Part shown: one piece after another, positions 30,363 through 38,704 of the stretch
How the letters are laid out: each line of letters starts with the position of its first letter
How positions within the stretch are numbered: the stretch's first letter is position 1
Made by a program: the position numbers and the translations under genes
DNA from: a bacterium
Lineage (GTDB): Bacteria > BMS3Abin14
DNA: 53,278 nt
Assembly (NCBI GenBank): GCA_029210965.1
Contig: JARGFZ010000017.1
Coordinates: 1 to 53,278, forward strand
Reading direction: 5' to 3'
Notes under the pieces: model-generated
Told to the model about the DNA's origin: nothing
The model's input: the letters and a program-made list of their open reading frames with translations, nothing else
The model's database searches: none

Positions 30363-30947
30363 TCACAGCATCTGCTTTATGACTTTTTCCAACTCCTCCT
30401 CAGACGCACGACCGACCTTGGCAAACTTCACCACACCGTTCCCATCGATAATGTAAACCGTGGGTGTACCTGCAACACCGTAAGGATCCGAGACCTTGAA
30501 CGACTCGTCAGGGTTAAGTTCATCAATTAGCGGCAGGAAACCAAAATCCTCCTGTTTTACAAAAGCGGATATGGCATCCTTCATGGGGGAACCATCAATG
30601 GACACCCCCACAAACGAGATCCCTTTGGGTTTGTATACTTTAGAGAGGCTCTGGATGACCGGGAGTTCAGCCTTGCACGGTTCACAGAAAATGGACCAGA
30701 AGAATATCAGTACACCCTTTCCTGATTCGAGGGTTGCCTGCATGTTGAAGCTGGTACCTGAGATATCACCAACCTCAAAATCAGGGACCTGGTCACCAAC
30801 CTTGAGCATTTCAATGCCGCTGATCATAGGTATGGGAGTCAGATCCTCCTGAGCGAAAACCGATCCAACACCTACAGTAACGAATGAAAACATCAGCAGG
30901 ATGACCAGGATTTTCGGAAAGACCCGGGAAATTAATGAACGCCTCAT
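30363..30947 (-). CDS. TlpA/ResA-like thiol-disulfide oxidoreductase
   Basis: A 194-residue exported thioredoxin-fold protein: signal peptide at about 10-32, then a redoxin domain with active site WSIFCEPCKAELP. The CEPC pair and the later cis-proline segment GVAGTPTVYIID are as in the TlpA/ResA group, which reduces apocytochrome c cysteines before haem attachment or keeps other periplasmic thiols reduced. A GAGGAGG ribosome site precedes the ATG, and the gap to the upstream NHL gene is only 11 bases. Its place among multihaem cytochrome genes fits a role in their maturation. Confidence 0.87.
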   Translation of the reverse strand: MRRSLISRVFPKILVILLMFSFVTVGVGSVFAQEDLTPIPMISGIEMLKVGDQVPDFEVGDISGTSFNMQATLESGKGVLIFFWSIFCEPCKAELPVIQSLSKVYKPKGISFVGVSIDGSPMKDAISAFVKQEDFGFLPLIDELNPDESFKVSDPYGVAGTPTVYIIDGNGVVKFAKVGRASEEELEKVIKQML

Positions 30948-30958
30948 CTAACGCCTCC

Positions 30959-31996
30959 TCAATTCACTTCCATTGGTAATCTGTATACACGATTCCGCTT
31001 GATATCGGAGATGTAAATATTATTGTTCTCGTCCACAGCCAACCCCCGGGGTTGACTCATTTGCATTGAATCACTGGCCAGCAGGTAAACGTTAAAGCTG
31101 CGTGGTTCCATCCTTACCAATCTACCAAGACCTGCATCAAGAATAAAGAGATTGTTGTCCTTACTCGCCTCTAACTTCAACAAATTTGTCCCATTTTCCA
31201 GAATCCGGGGGGGTATGGGGATGATCTCCCTGAAATCGCCATCCCGTTGAAATTTGAGCAGCGCTTTCTTTCCCATATCAAGGACATAAATGATCCCGGT
31301 CAACTCATCCGAGAAGGTGATGGAAATGGGATCATCAAAATCCTTGTCCCCCCGTCCCCTCTTTCCCCACTCTTCTACGAAGGCACCCTTCCGGTGAAAC
31401 TTAAGCACCTTGCATCTTGCCCTGTCGAGCACATAAACATATCCCAAAGAATCAACGGTAAGGTCCACCGGCTTGTCAAGAGTCCCTTTTCGGGTTCCCG
31501 ATTCGCCAAAGGAGTTCAGGAACTCCCCCTTCAGATCGTACCTCTTTACCTCGCCCTCATCCCCATCCAGGACAACGAGAAAGTCCTCATCGTAGCTCAT
31601 GGCCATGGCAACAGGTTCGTCAAACCCCTCTTTTGATGATTCCCGCAGGTTCCACTTCCTCAGGAAATCACCATCCTCATCCATGACCTGGATCCTGTAG
31701 TTCCCGGCGTCCAGGATGAAAAGATCTCCATCCTTGTTAGCGGACAGGTCCATGGGATCATCAAAATAGAGTCGCCCTGTCCCAAAACGACCGGTCTCCA
31801 GATCTATTTCAAGGGGGAAGGAATCGTTAATAATGAGCAGTCTTTCCTGACTTTGAGCCAAAAAGCCCGGCATCGGGATAAGCAACAGACACAAGGTGAG
31901 CATGCATGCCCTGAAAAGCCTACTTGCCCCGAGACCTCTGCATGAATACCCGGCCGCCCGCACGGGTGAGTCAGAAGTCTGCCGACCTGACAACAC
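30959..31996 (-). CDS. Exported NHL-repeat beta-propeller protein
   Basis: A 345-residue protein with an N-terminal hydrophobic segment (ACMLTLCLLLIPMPGFLAQ, about 31-48) and about six NHL repeats, such as DDPMDLSANKDGDLFILDAGNYRIQV, KPVDLTVDSLGYVYVLDRARCKVLKF and QPRGLAVDENNNIYISDIKRNRVYRL. The GTG start overlaps the TAG of the upstream gene (TAGTG). NHL propellers bind proteins or ligands and are frequent beside cytochrome and extracellular electron-transfer genes in Geobacter-like bacteria. No enzymatic residue was recognised. Confidence 0.82.
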   Translation of the reverse strand: MLSGRQTSDSPVRAAGYSCRGLGASRLFRACMLTLCLLLIPMPGFLAQSQERLLIINDSFPLEIDLETGRFGTGRLYFDDPMDLSANKDGDLFILDAGNYRIQVMDEDGDFLRKWNLRESSKEGFDEPVAMAMSYDEDFLVVLDGDEGEVKRYDLKGEFLNSFGESGTRKGTLDKPVDLTVDSLGYVYVLDRARCKVLKFHRKGAFVEEWGKRGRGDKDFDDPISITFSDELTGIIYVLDMGKKALLKFQRDGDFREIIPIPPRILENGTNLLKLEASKDNNLFILDAGLGRLVRMEPRSFNVYLLASDSMQMSQPRGLAVDENNNIYISDIKRNRVYRLPMEVN

Positions 31997-32730
31997 TACT
32001 TGCTCTCAGTCTTGTCATCTTCCAGAAGCATCTCCTCAAGCCGCCTCTTCTCTGCCTCAGCGGCAGCCTGAAGCTTGGCTGATTCCTCTGATTTGATCCT
32101 CTCCAGCTCCGCCTCCCGTCGATCGTTGATCTCTCTGTCCATGCTCTTGAGAAGACCCACAATGACTTCCCTGGCGACTTCAAGATCGGTAGGTCCCTCA
32201 TTCAGACCCAGTGCGCGGGACATAGTGAAGCTGGCCCTCCTGGAACCGTTACCGATCCAGACCGGCTTGCCTGTCTGCGTATCCATGAGAGTCAGGGTGA
32301 TGGAGACCTGCATAGCCGGTGCATCACCCTCGCCCGGACCCCAGGCGTGGATATCACCGAAGAGGACGACCTGGGCACCGGTCTCGGAACCCATCTTCTG
32401 GACAGTTTCAAGATCAAGATCCTCTATTTTTCTGAGTTTCAAGGCCTTGAGAACGCTGCCAACATAGTGCGGGTCCTCCACCAGTTCAAAGGTACCCCGG
32501 ATATTCAGCTCAGCGACAGTGATACTCAGCGCATGCTCCTCGGCACCCTTGATCCCGCCGATATTTGTGAAGGGCAGGACGGCGACCTTCTTCATCCCGA
32601 GATACTGCCTCTTGCTTTCACTGGGTTTGCTGACCTGCCTGATCTCGGGTGCGCCGGCACAACCGGCCAGCGAACCCACAAACGCAGCTAAAATGAACAA
32701 TACGGTAAGACGGGCGGCTTTCATTGTCAT
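31996..32730 (-). CDS. CsgG/TolB-N-like lipoprotein
   Basis: A 244-residue lipoprotein: signal ending LAGC (Cys at about 24), then a domain that starts KKVAVLPFTNIGG and continues with ELNIRGTFELVEDP, the pattern of the CsgG or TolB N-terminal fold used in outer-membrane export channels and in lipoproteins that steer them. The last 50 residues form a charged coiled coil (REAELERIKSEESAKLQAAA). GGAGGAAAAG precedes the ATG. It lies between the barrel gene and the NHL gene, so it may help assemble the surface complex encoded here. Confidence 0.78.
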   Translation of the reverse strand: MTMKAARLTVLFILAAFVGSLAGCAGAPEIRQVSKPSESKRQYLGMKKVAVLPFTNIGGIKGAEEHALSITVAELNIRGTFELVEDPHYVGSVLKALKLRKIEDLDLETVQKMGSETGAQVVLFGDIHAWGPGEGDAPAMQVSITLTLMDTQTGKPVWIGNGSRRASFTMSRALGLNEGPTDLEVAREVIVGLLKSMDREINDRREAELERIKSEESAKLQAAAEAEKRRLEEMLLEDDKTESK

Positions 32731-32772
32731 CTTTTCCTCCTGATACGAATGCGATTCCCCGATTTAATCACA

Positions 32773-34581
32773 TCAGAATTCCATTGTAAATTCGGCCTCA
32801 TAGGTGCGTATTACATCCTTGGGCCCTTCAAAAACCATCTCTTTTATTACCTTGAAGACGAGAGAGGAATTATTCCCGCGCCACTCCAGGTTGGTTTCAA
32901 AATCATCGGAATCTTCAGCATCACCGCTGTACTCAAAATTATATTCAACGTCGAAAAAGATCCTGGGGGTTAATTCCCGGATGGCGCCAATGGTGAAATC
33001 GTGGTCCCAGAAATCAGCATCATCGGTGTCGTAGTTGATGGTCGTTGTAGCACTATGGACGAAATTGAACTCCCATGAGGATGTGATATAGTCGATGTCG
33101 AGATCAGAATCCAGCTCCAGCTCCCGGGTCAGGTTGCCATCTTCCCGGTTCCATGAATAGACTGTCTCGATCTCCCAGCTGATGTTCCGGGGCATAACAA
33201 ACACATAAAGAAAATCCAGTTCCAGATTGAAGATATCTGATTCGATGCTGGCGGAATAATCCTTTTCAGTGGATATCTCCAGTAATGGAGTAAAGGTCAG
33301 GTTGGGAACATCAAGAAGCTCGCCATCGAAAACACCCTCTATTTTAAAGGTATTATCCGACCCGGTCTCTGTTCCGTTGTCTTTGGTGCTGGACCAGTTG
33401 TAAGAGGTGTCCAGTGTGATCTTCTCGTTGGGCGTGAGAGTCACACTCAGGTCAAATTCCTGCCCAACGCTTTTATTGTCGTTGGCAGGGGTAACATCAT
33501 CTTTCAGGTCATCAATGGTGTAATCATATTTAATGGAATAGTCCGCGTATTTGTAGGGAGTGCCAGCCAGTTCGATGGTGAACTCAAAATTGTCCTCGAG
33601 GGTATCCTCTATGGGAGAAGACACAGTGCTGCGCCCCAGATCAATGGTTTCCGTTAAAGTTCCAAGATCTATCAGGGTCTGAATGTACTCGGCCGTAAAG
33701 GTTATTTCATCATCTTCAACACTTTCCACAAAATCCCTGTCCCTGGTGATCTCCAGGTCGGAAGTAAAGTCAGGGAAGGTGTCGAGGGTAAATTTCAACG
33801 CCGCGGCAAAATCATGTTCCTTTTCTTCGAGCAGCAGCGTGCCTGCGTTGTTTCGGGTCTCTTCATTGCGGCCGGACAACCCTGACTGAAAATCAACTTT
33901 GAAGGTCGGTGTCATCGCCTGGTTATAGTTGAAGTTAAAATCCCACTCGTGAGAGGAGATATCGTTGTTGTCAAACAACCGATCGTCCGTATCATCCTCT
34001 ATCCAGGACATATCCACGTCGAAGAATTCAGAAAAAGAATAATCGGAACTTACGTCAAGTTTACGCTCAACCTTGTCCTCCAGGTTGTCCTGGGTATCTA
34101 CAAGCCGTTGCAGCTGTGCTTTTAGCGGCGGCAGGTACAAAGGAGACAGGTCCAGATCCAGCCCAAACTCCAGGGCGTCCTTCCTGGGTGTGTTGAATTC
34201 ATTGGAATAATCAATGGTGTCCTGCACAAGGAAATTCAGGTCCCAGACCAGGCCGGTCAGATCCAGCTCAAAGGAGGGTGTGACATGTTTCTCATCCACG
34301 TCGAGGGACCTGATAATATCCTCCATCTCAAGATCGAAGGTCACCTGGACCGCCAGGCGGCTGCTGTACGTCTCCGCCCAATCAAGGGTGTAAACCTGGT
34401 TATAGGTATCCACGACGTTCCAATCACCTGGAATATATGTCTGCTCACTCTCAAAGGAGTTATCTATGGAAAAGGAAGGAGCGTCTGCCATAAGTGACCC
34501 ATCCGGTATCATGATGATCATCGGAATAAGAATCGCTATGAGGACGGTGACCCATCGTCGATCTAATGTTGACGTCCTCAA
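32773..34581 (-). CDS. Outer-membrane beta-barrel protein, porin-like
   Basis: A 602-residue exported protein: signal peptide at about 10-33, then a mature chain of alternating polar/hydrophobic strands (for example EFDLSVTLTPNEKITLDTSYNWSS) with acidic turns, and a last residue Phe in YEAEFTMEF, the usual signal for barrel insertion. The TTG start follows AAAGGAG at 9 bases. No family name was recognised; size and setting are those of porin partners of multihaem cytochromes, but a cytochrome-porin conduit is only an inference. A gap of 42 bases leads to the lipoprotein gene. Confidence 0.75.
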   Translation of the reverse strand: MRTSTLDRRWVTVLIAILIPMIIMIPDGSLMADAPSFSIDNSFESEQTYIPGDWNVVDTYNQVYTLDWAETYSSRLAVQVTFDLEMEDIIRSLDVDEKHVTPSFELDLTGLVWDLNFLVQDTIDYSNEFNTPRKDALEFGLDLDLSPLYLPPLKAQLQRLVDTQDNLEDKVERKLDVSSDYSFSEFFDVDMSWIEDDTDDRLFDNNDISSHEWDFNFNYNQAMTPTFKVDFQSGLSGRNEETRNNAGTLLLEEKEHDFAAALKFTLDTFPDFTSDLEITRDRDFVESVEDDEITFTAEYIQTLIDLGTLTETIDLGRSTVSSPIEDTLEDNFEFTIELAGTPYKYADYSIKYDYTIDDLKDDVTPANDNKSVGQEFDLSVTLTPNEKITLDTSYNWSSTKDNGTETGSDNTFKIEGVFDGELLDVPNLTFTPLLEISTEKDYSASIESDIFNLELDFLYVFVMPRNISWEIETVYSWNREDGNLTRELELDSDLDIDYITSSWEFNFVHSATTTINYDTDDADFWDHDFTIGAIRELTPRIFFDVEYNFEYSGDAEDSDDFETNLEWRGNNSSLVFKVIKEMVFEGPKDVIRTYEAEFTMEF

Positions 34582-35960
34582 GCGGCCAGGCTCCTTTCGA
34601 CCACTGTTAATGATAAAATCACCTTGGGTATAACAAAACCGGGTCTAGATCGTCTTATGTAAGAATATTCTGCACAGGTTTGTTCTGCAAATGCTATTCC
34701 TAACAACAGGCTACGTGAAACTCGGGTAACCTACCATATCTTTTGAGGTTTTTCTACCAAATCGATAGTGATAAGATTCACCAAGCCCCTTAAAGTGCTA
34801 AATCCCGCAACTATCTGAAAAAAAGCGTTTAATAACGCCACCCACCATTGTCCCCGCTGACCGCAAACTTAAACACCAATGCCCTAATTAACCGAAATCC
34901 GGGATTGATTTTGATCGGCCTCCGGTCGGGGCGTTTGCGGGGCCGTTTTTGCCGTCGGCGGGCACCGGTCGACCCGGATACAACCCTGATCAGCAAAGGC
35001 GCTCAGCGGCTGTCGCCGGGGCCGAAGCGATCCCGGTTACAATAAAGGCGATGTTTTCACCACGGAGTTATTGAGGACACAGAGAAAGTCTAAATCTCAG
35101 GAAAGCGCGGTTGCTATAATTGCGATTTATTTTCACCACTGAGCTCAATGAGAACACTGAGGAAACCTTAAATCTCGGTTATGGCACGGTTACTATAAAG
35201 GCGATTTTTTTAAACACAGAGCGAAGGTGGATCATCGCGAACCCTATTAAAGTTCCCTTCCAAATTCTTCCTCCCCCTATTGAGGGGGGAGGATTGAGGT
35301 GGGGGTGATTGAACTTACCCATGTGAAGCGATCCCGGTTACTATAATAAGCTATATTGTTTTAACGCAGAGGTCGCGAAAGACGCAGAGGGAGGCTTAAT
35401 CTCGGTTAAAGCGCGGTTGCTATAAGGACGATGTTTTCACCACAGAGGCATCACGCCGTTGGCGTGACTCAGGGTAGTCTGAGAAAATCACCGGCTTATT
35501 AAAACAGCGGTTTCTATAAATGCGATCAAAGCTTTAACGCAGAGGGCCGCAGAGGAAGTGACATGAAACCATCGCAGAGTTACGCAGGTTAAACCTGGAA
35601 TCTGGAGGAAGAGCGGTATCCAGGCACCTAGATATCTTAGTGTCTAAGTCTCCAGGTTTTACGGATTACGGATCACGGATTATGTTTTTTTACCACAGGG
35701 TTCACAGGGTGACACAGGGTGAAACCTTTGATCTTGGGGTAAGCACAGTTTCTATTTCTATAAGAAGCGATGTTTTTTACCGCAGCGTACGCAGCGCGGC
35801 CATTGGTAGGCCGCATCGCAGGGTTATTACTTCATCGCCGGGATCACTGGCCCTTTTAAATCACGAATCACTATTTACCAGAGCTCGCCAGGCATCGGTC
35901 TCCCTGGTGAGCGACAATGAAGAAAAAACCTCTGGAAAAATGACCCTCGTATTTGCAGAC
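34582..35960. repeat. Long repeat-filled gap, no gene
   Basis: About 300 bases of AT-rich upstream DNA of the barrel gene come first, then a GC-rich patch (about 34910-35035) with CGGCC/GGCCG arms. From 35040 to 35600 there are five or more copies of the TATAAAGGCGATGTTTTCACC-type unit with ACGCAGAG and GAGGACAC pieces, and the composite repeat at 35266-35308. Near 35630-35645 TCTTAGTGTCTAAGTCTCCAGG gives octad text. The 163-codon plus-strand ORF at 35640-36131 lies across these repeats and the micro-ORF and was rejected. Confidence 0.6.
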
Positions 35961-35989
35961 AAAAAAAAGAGCCCGTCAGGGCTCTTTTT
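35961..35989 (-). terminator. Rho-independent terminator of the cytochrome region
   Basis: GAGCCC-TGAC-GGGCTC followed on the minus strand by eight T; the plus strand also has five T, so it works in both directions. It lies about 140 bases after micro-ORF 2 and closes the large cytochrome gene run. Confidence 0.85.
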
Positions 35990-36001
35990 CACACTACTGA
36001 C

Positions 36002-36017
36002 AGCGGCTTACGCCGCT
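36002..36017 (-). other. GNRA-capped hairpin before the terminator
   Basis: AGCGGC-GTAA-GCCGCT on the minus strand, 14 bases before the terminator stem. A perfect 6-bp stem with a GTAA (GNRA) loop, like the GCGA-capped hairpin after micro-ORF 1. Role unknown. Confidence 0.5.
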
Positions 36018-36127
36018 ATTAACTTACTTCCAATTTCAGGTCTCTCGTTTCAGATGCAGTCCGAAACAGCAGATGAAACAGCGACTGGCGTCTCAGTTCC
36101 TGGTTTTGGGTTCCGGAATATGCAACT

Positions 36128-36187
36128 TTAGCAAGGATGAACGGATGAAGATCCGACGACCTTCGGTGCGATATAGCGCTTTTTCAT
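36128..36187 (-). CDS. Micro-ORF 2, 19-residue peptide ending VGSSSVHPC
   Basis: ATG-started ORF encoding MKKRYIAPKVVGSSSVHPC then TAA, with CTGGAGGATTAAACC before it (GGAGG 8 bases from the ATG). Aligned with micro-ORF 1 it matches at KK, RYI, P and all of VGSSSVHPC, while seven of the eight GSSSVHPC codons differ synonymously, with all three serines TCN here and AGC there. It lies 154 bases after the Ig-like/lipoyl-like gene and is the last gene before the terminator, so it is probably cotranscribed with the cytochrome region. No signal peptide. The terminal Cys and the preceding His could bind metal or haem or be a modification site. Confidence 0.8.
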   Translation of the reverse strand: MKKRYIAPKVVGSSSVHPC

Positions 36188-36204
36188 GGTTTAATCCTCC
36201 AGGT

Positions 36205-36341
36205 TAAGTGCTAATTTCAAATCTCATATTTCAGATCTCAGAAAAAACCTACTTCTGTCATCGCGAACCCTTATTCGTGTGAAGCGATCCCGGGTCGAGA
36301 CTGCTTCGCACGATATCAGCTCGCAGTGACAGACGTTTCCC
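36205..36341. repeat. Heptad tract and GTCATCGCGAA palindrome between two genes
   Basis: ATTTCAAATCTCATATTTCAG (7-base period) at 36211-36241, then GTCATCGCGAACCC...GTGTGAAGCGATCCCGG and its right arm CTCGCAGTGACAG to about 36335. Same order as at 7249 and 13082. Confidence 0.65.
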
Positions 36342-38648
36342 TTATTCAGGTTGTTCAATAATGTACCCTAACGTATCGCCGTATTCTACCCTGTCGCGCT
36401 CTTCTGCTACAAAGGTGGAAACTGTTCCGTCCCTCGGAGCAACAACAGTATAAGAGTTATCGCTGCGGTCTTCAAGCACCACGAGATCCTGGCCTTCAAC
36501 AACCTCATCCCCTGCCTTGACCAACCACTCGATGACCTCCAGGCGCCCCGGGTCGTCCTCAAGTCCGTACAGGAATATGGCACCTTCAGCTGCCGAGAGC
36601 TCCTCGGCCGTCGGCTCGCGGGAAATGACCGTGCCGCGAACCGTGACCAGGCCGGGTTTATCGCCGGCGGTAAAGGTAACCGAGGCATTACCCTTTTCAT
36701 CGGTTGCTACGCTCGGAGAGCTTACGGTCCCTTCTCCCACAGAAATGTCGTACAGCACATCGACATTTCTGTTGGGGTTTTTATTGGTATCAGTTACTTT
36801 CGCCATTACGGTACTCTGTCCGCCGGTTACGACCTCGCCCGGGTCAGCCGCGAGCTCGATGACAGCCGGGGCGTCGGGGCGAAGCTCGATGGGGACGATG
36901 GCGACCATACCCGAGGTCAGGTCCCGCACCTCCACCTGTACCTGGCCCATGAGAGTACCCGCTATGTAGTCGGCATAGGCGCGGCCCCTGGAATCCGTCT
37001 TGCCCTGGACCTCACGGATGGAGCCGTTATCGCCCAGGAGCGTAAAGCGCACGTGGTGTCCGGACAAAGGTTTGCCCGAGGCGTCCTTCACGACAGCTGT
37101 GATCCGGCTGCGGCTCCGCCCGTCGGCGGTCAGCCAGTCCCGGGAGAGGGACACGTCCATGGACCCTGTCACCGAAAGGGCGCTTACCTTCGGTTCGGTG
37201 ACAACGATATCAACTGTCCCGTTGATGAAGGAACGCACCCAGCCCACACCCACGTCCCCGGAAACCATGTCCTTGGCGCTGACAAGTATGGTTTTGGCGG
37301 CAAAACCGCTTATATATTGAGCGGTTACCTCCCCGAAGGAATCGGTGACCCCGCCCCAGTCCACGTCGATGGTCCCGCCAACCTGGTCTTCAAAGGACCC
37401 GCCGCCCACCGTCCCGGTGTACTCGTCGGTGGTGGAGAGGGTCAGCTTCAATCCATGGTTGGGGACGGCTTTACCGTTGGCGTTAATAGCCTTGACGGTC
37501 AGACCTGCCCTGCTTGAGCGATCAGCCGGTATAAGGTCGTTGCTGGGCTGGACTGTTATCAGGGTCCGGCTGTCGATGGTAACCTTCCGGGCTGAGGGAA
37601 GGGGTTCAGCCGCATATCCGAACCGATTCGAAAACCGGCCTACAACCTGGGTCTCTTGCAGGAACAGGCCGGGCGGCACAGTAAAGGTGCCCGTGTAGCT
37701 ACCAGGAGCATCGGCATCTTCCACCATGGGTATACCGGTAAGTGATCCTCCGATGTCAAAAGAAGCCACACCACCTGGTTCGGCTCTTAGCCAGAACTTC
37801 AGAGCATCACCGGAAACCAGCTTCCCAGAGTATCCTACTACATCAAAGGCGTTGTGACCGACGGCCTCGATGGTCGGTCTTCTAGGGTCGACAACGTCAT
37901 TATAGACCTTCACGTCCCTGATGATCGACGTCATCATATTCCATGCCTGATCAGGACCACTCAGGGTCGATCCGAAAACCAGGAAAGCGGAGCGACCGAC
38001 CATATTCGGGATTGTTGAGACACCCTTTATCTCCGCGTTGAGTCTCTTACCATTGAGGAAAATGGAGTTTTCCGTCGGCGTCGGGCCCCAAGTGAACAGA
38101 AAATGTACTGTCTCACCCATCCCGATGTATGGAATGATAAGCCTGGTACTGAGAAGACCCTGGTAGGCTGGGAGGTCCCAGACTCGCTTCATCATCCAGA
38201 CGCTCTCGTCGTTTTGTGCCGTTGACACCTGTAATTCGGGTCTGTCCCCGTTCCAGTAGAAACTCACATCGAAAATCTGGTTGAAGGTTTCGTCAACGAA
38301 GGTGAAGATCGTTTCATCGTCCTTTTTGTTGGCCCTTTCGAGGAGGACCTCGATCGTGCCGCGTCTGAGGTCCAGGGAGGTGATATCGTAGGCAAAATAG
38401 TTGACGGCCCCGTTGTCCCTCGTATCCCCCCCAACAAAACTAGCCCATCCCCCATCACCAGCCAGCTGGATCGCAACGCCGCCTCGCACAAGGGTGGCCT
38501 GAGGTGTTCCTTCAAAGGATTCCGAGAGCACCTCAAGCGGGGCGGCGCAGATACTGTCGACAGACCAGATGGAAAACAGGGCAAGGAACGCCGCGGTTGT
38601 CATCGCCTGAGCAACCCGGAGGAAATATTTTATGGACGTCTTTTTCAT
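36342..38648 (-). CDS. Exported LamG/Ig-like protein with C-terminal lipoyl-like domain
   Basis: A 768-residue exported protein; the ATG at 38648 follows GAGGTCAAG and starts a signal peptide (MKKTSIKYFLRVAQAMTTA...). Parts in order: LamG/concanavalin-like domain at about 40-240 (GTIEVLLERANKKDDETIF, FTWGPTPTENSIFLNGKRL), a beta-sandwich, then three Big_1-type Ig-like domains (for example RITAVVKDASGKPLSGHHVRF, STVMAKVTDTNKNPNRNVDV), and at about 690-768 a biotinyl/lipoyl-like hammerhead: WLVKAGDEVVEGQDLVVLED...VVAPRDGTVS...DRVEYGDTLGYI. The lysine that would be lipoylated or biotinylated is absent (EDRSDNSYTV). A lipoyl-like domain on a secreted Ig-like protein is unusual. Confidence 0.8.
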   Translation of the reverse strand: MKKTSIKYFLRVAQAMTTAAFLALFSIWSVDSICAAPLEVLSESFEGTPQATLVRGGVAIQLAGDGGWASFVGGDTRDNGAVNYFAYDITSLDLRRGTIEVLLERANKKDDETIFTFVDETFNQIFDVSFYWNGDRPELQVSTAQNDESVWMMKRVWDLPAYQGLLSTRLIIPYIGMGETVHFLFTWGPTPTENSIFLNGKRLNAEIKGVSTIPNMVGRSAFLVFGSTLSGPDQAWNMMTSIIRDVKVYNDVVDPRRPTIEAVGHNAFDVVGYSGKLVSGDALKFWLRAEPGGVASFDIGGSLTGIPMVEDADAPGSYTGTFTVPPGLFLQETQVVGRFSNRFGYAAEPLPSARKVTIDSRTLITVQPSNDLIPADRSSRAGLTVKAINANGKAVPNHGLKLTLSTTDEYTGTVGGGSFEDQVGGTIDVDWGGVTDSFGEVTAQYISGFAAKTILVSAKDMVSGDVGVGWVRSFINGTVDIVVTEPKVSALSVTGSMDVSLSRDWLTADGRSRSRITAVVKDASGKPLSGHHVRFTLLGDNGSIREVQGKTDSRGRAYADYIAGTLMGQVQVEVRDLTSGMVAIVPIELRPDAPAVIELAADPGEVVTGGQSTVMAKVTDTNKNPNRNVDVLYDISVGEGTVSSPSVATDEKGNASVTFTAGDKPGLVTVRGTVISREPTAEELSAAEGAIFLYGLEDDPGRLEVIEWLVKAGDEVVEGQDLVVLEDRSDNSYTVVAPRDGTVSTFVAEERDRVEYGDTLGYIIEQPE

Positions 38649-38704
38649 CTTGACCTCTTCGGCACGCTCATGACAATTAATACGTATCGCCACCTAATTG
38701 GTTA

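Noticed and set aside
35640-36131. Plus-strand ORF of 163 codons in a gene-free gap
   Set aside because: It crosses repeat units and a bidirectional terminator and runs antisense into micro-ORF 2. No domain or ribosome site.
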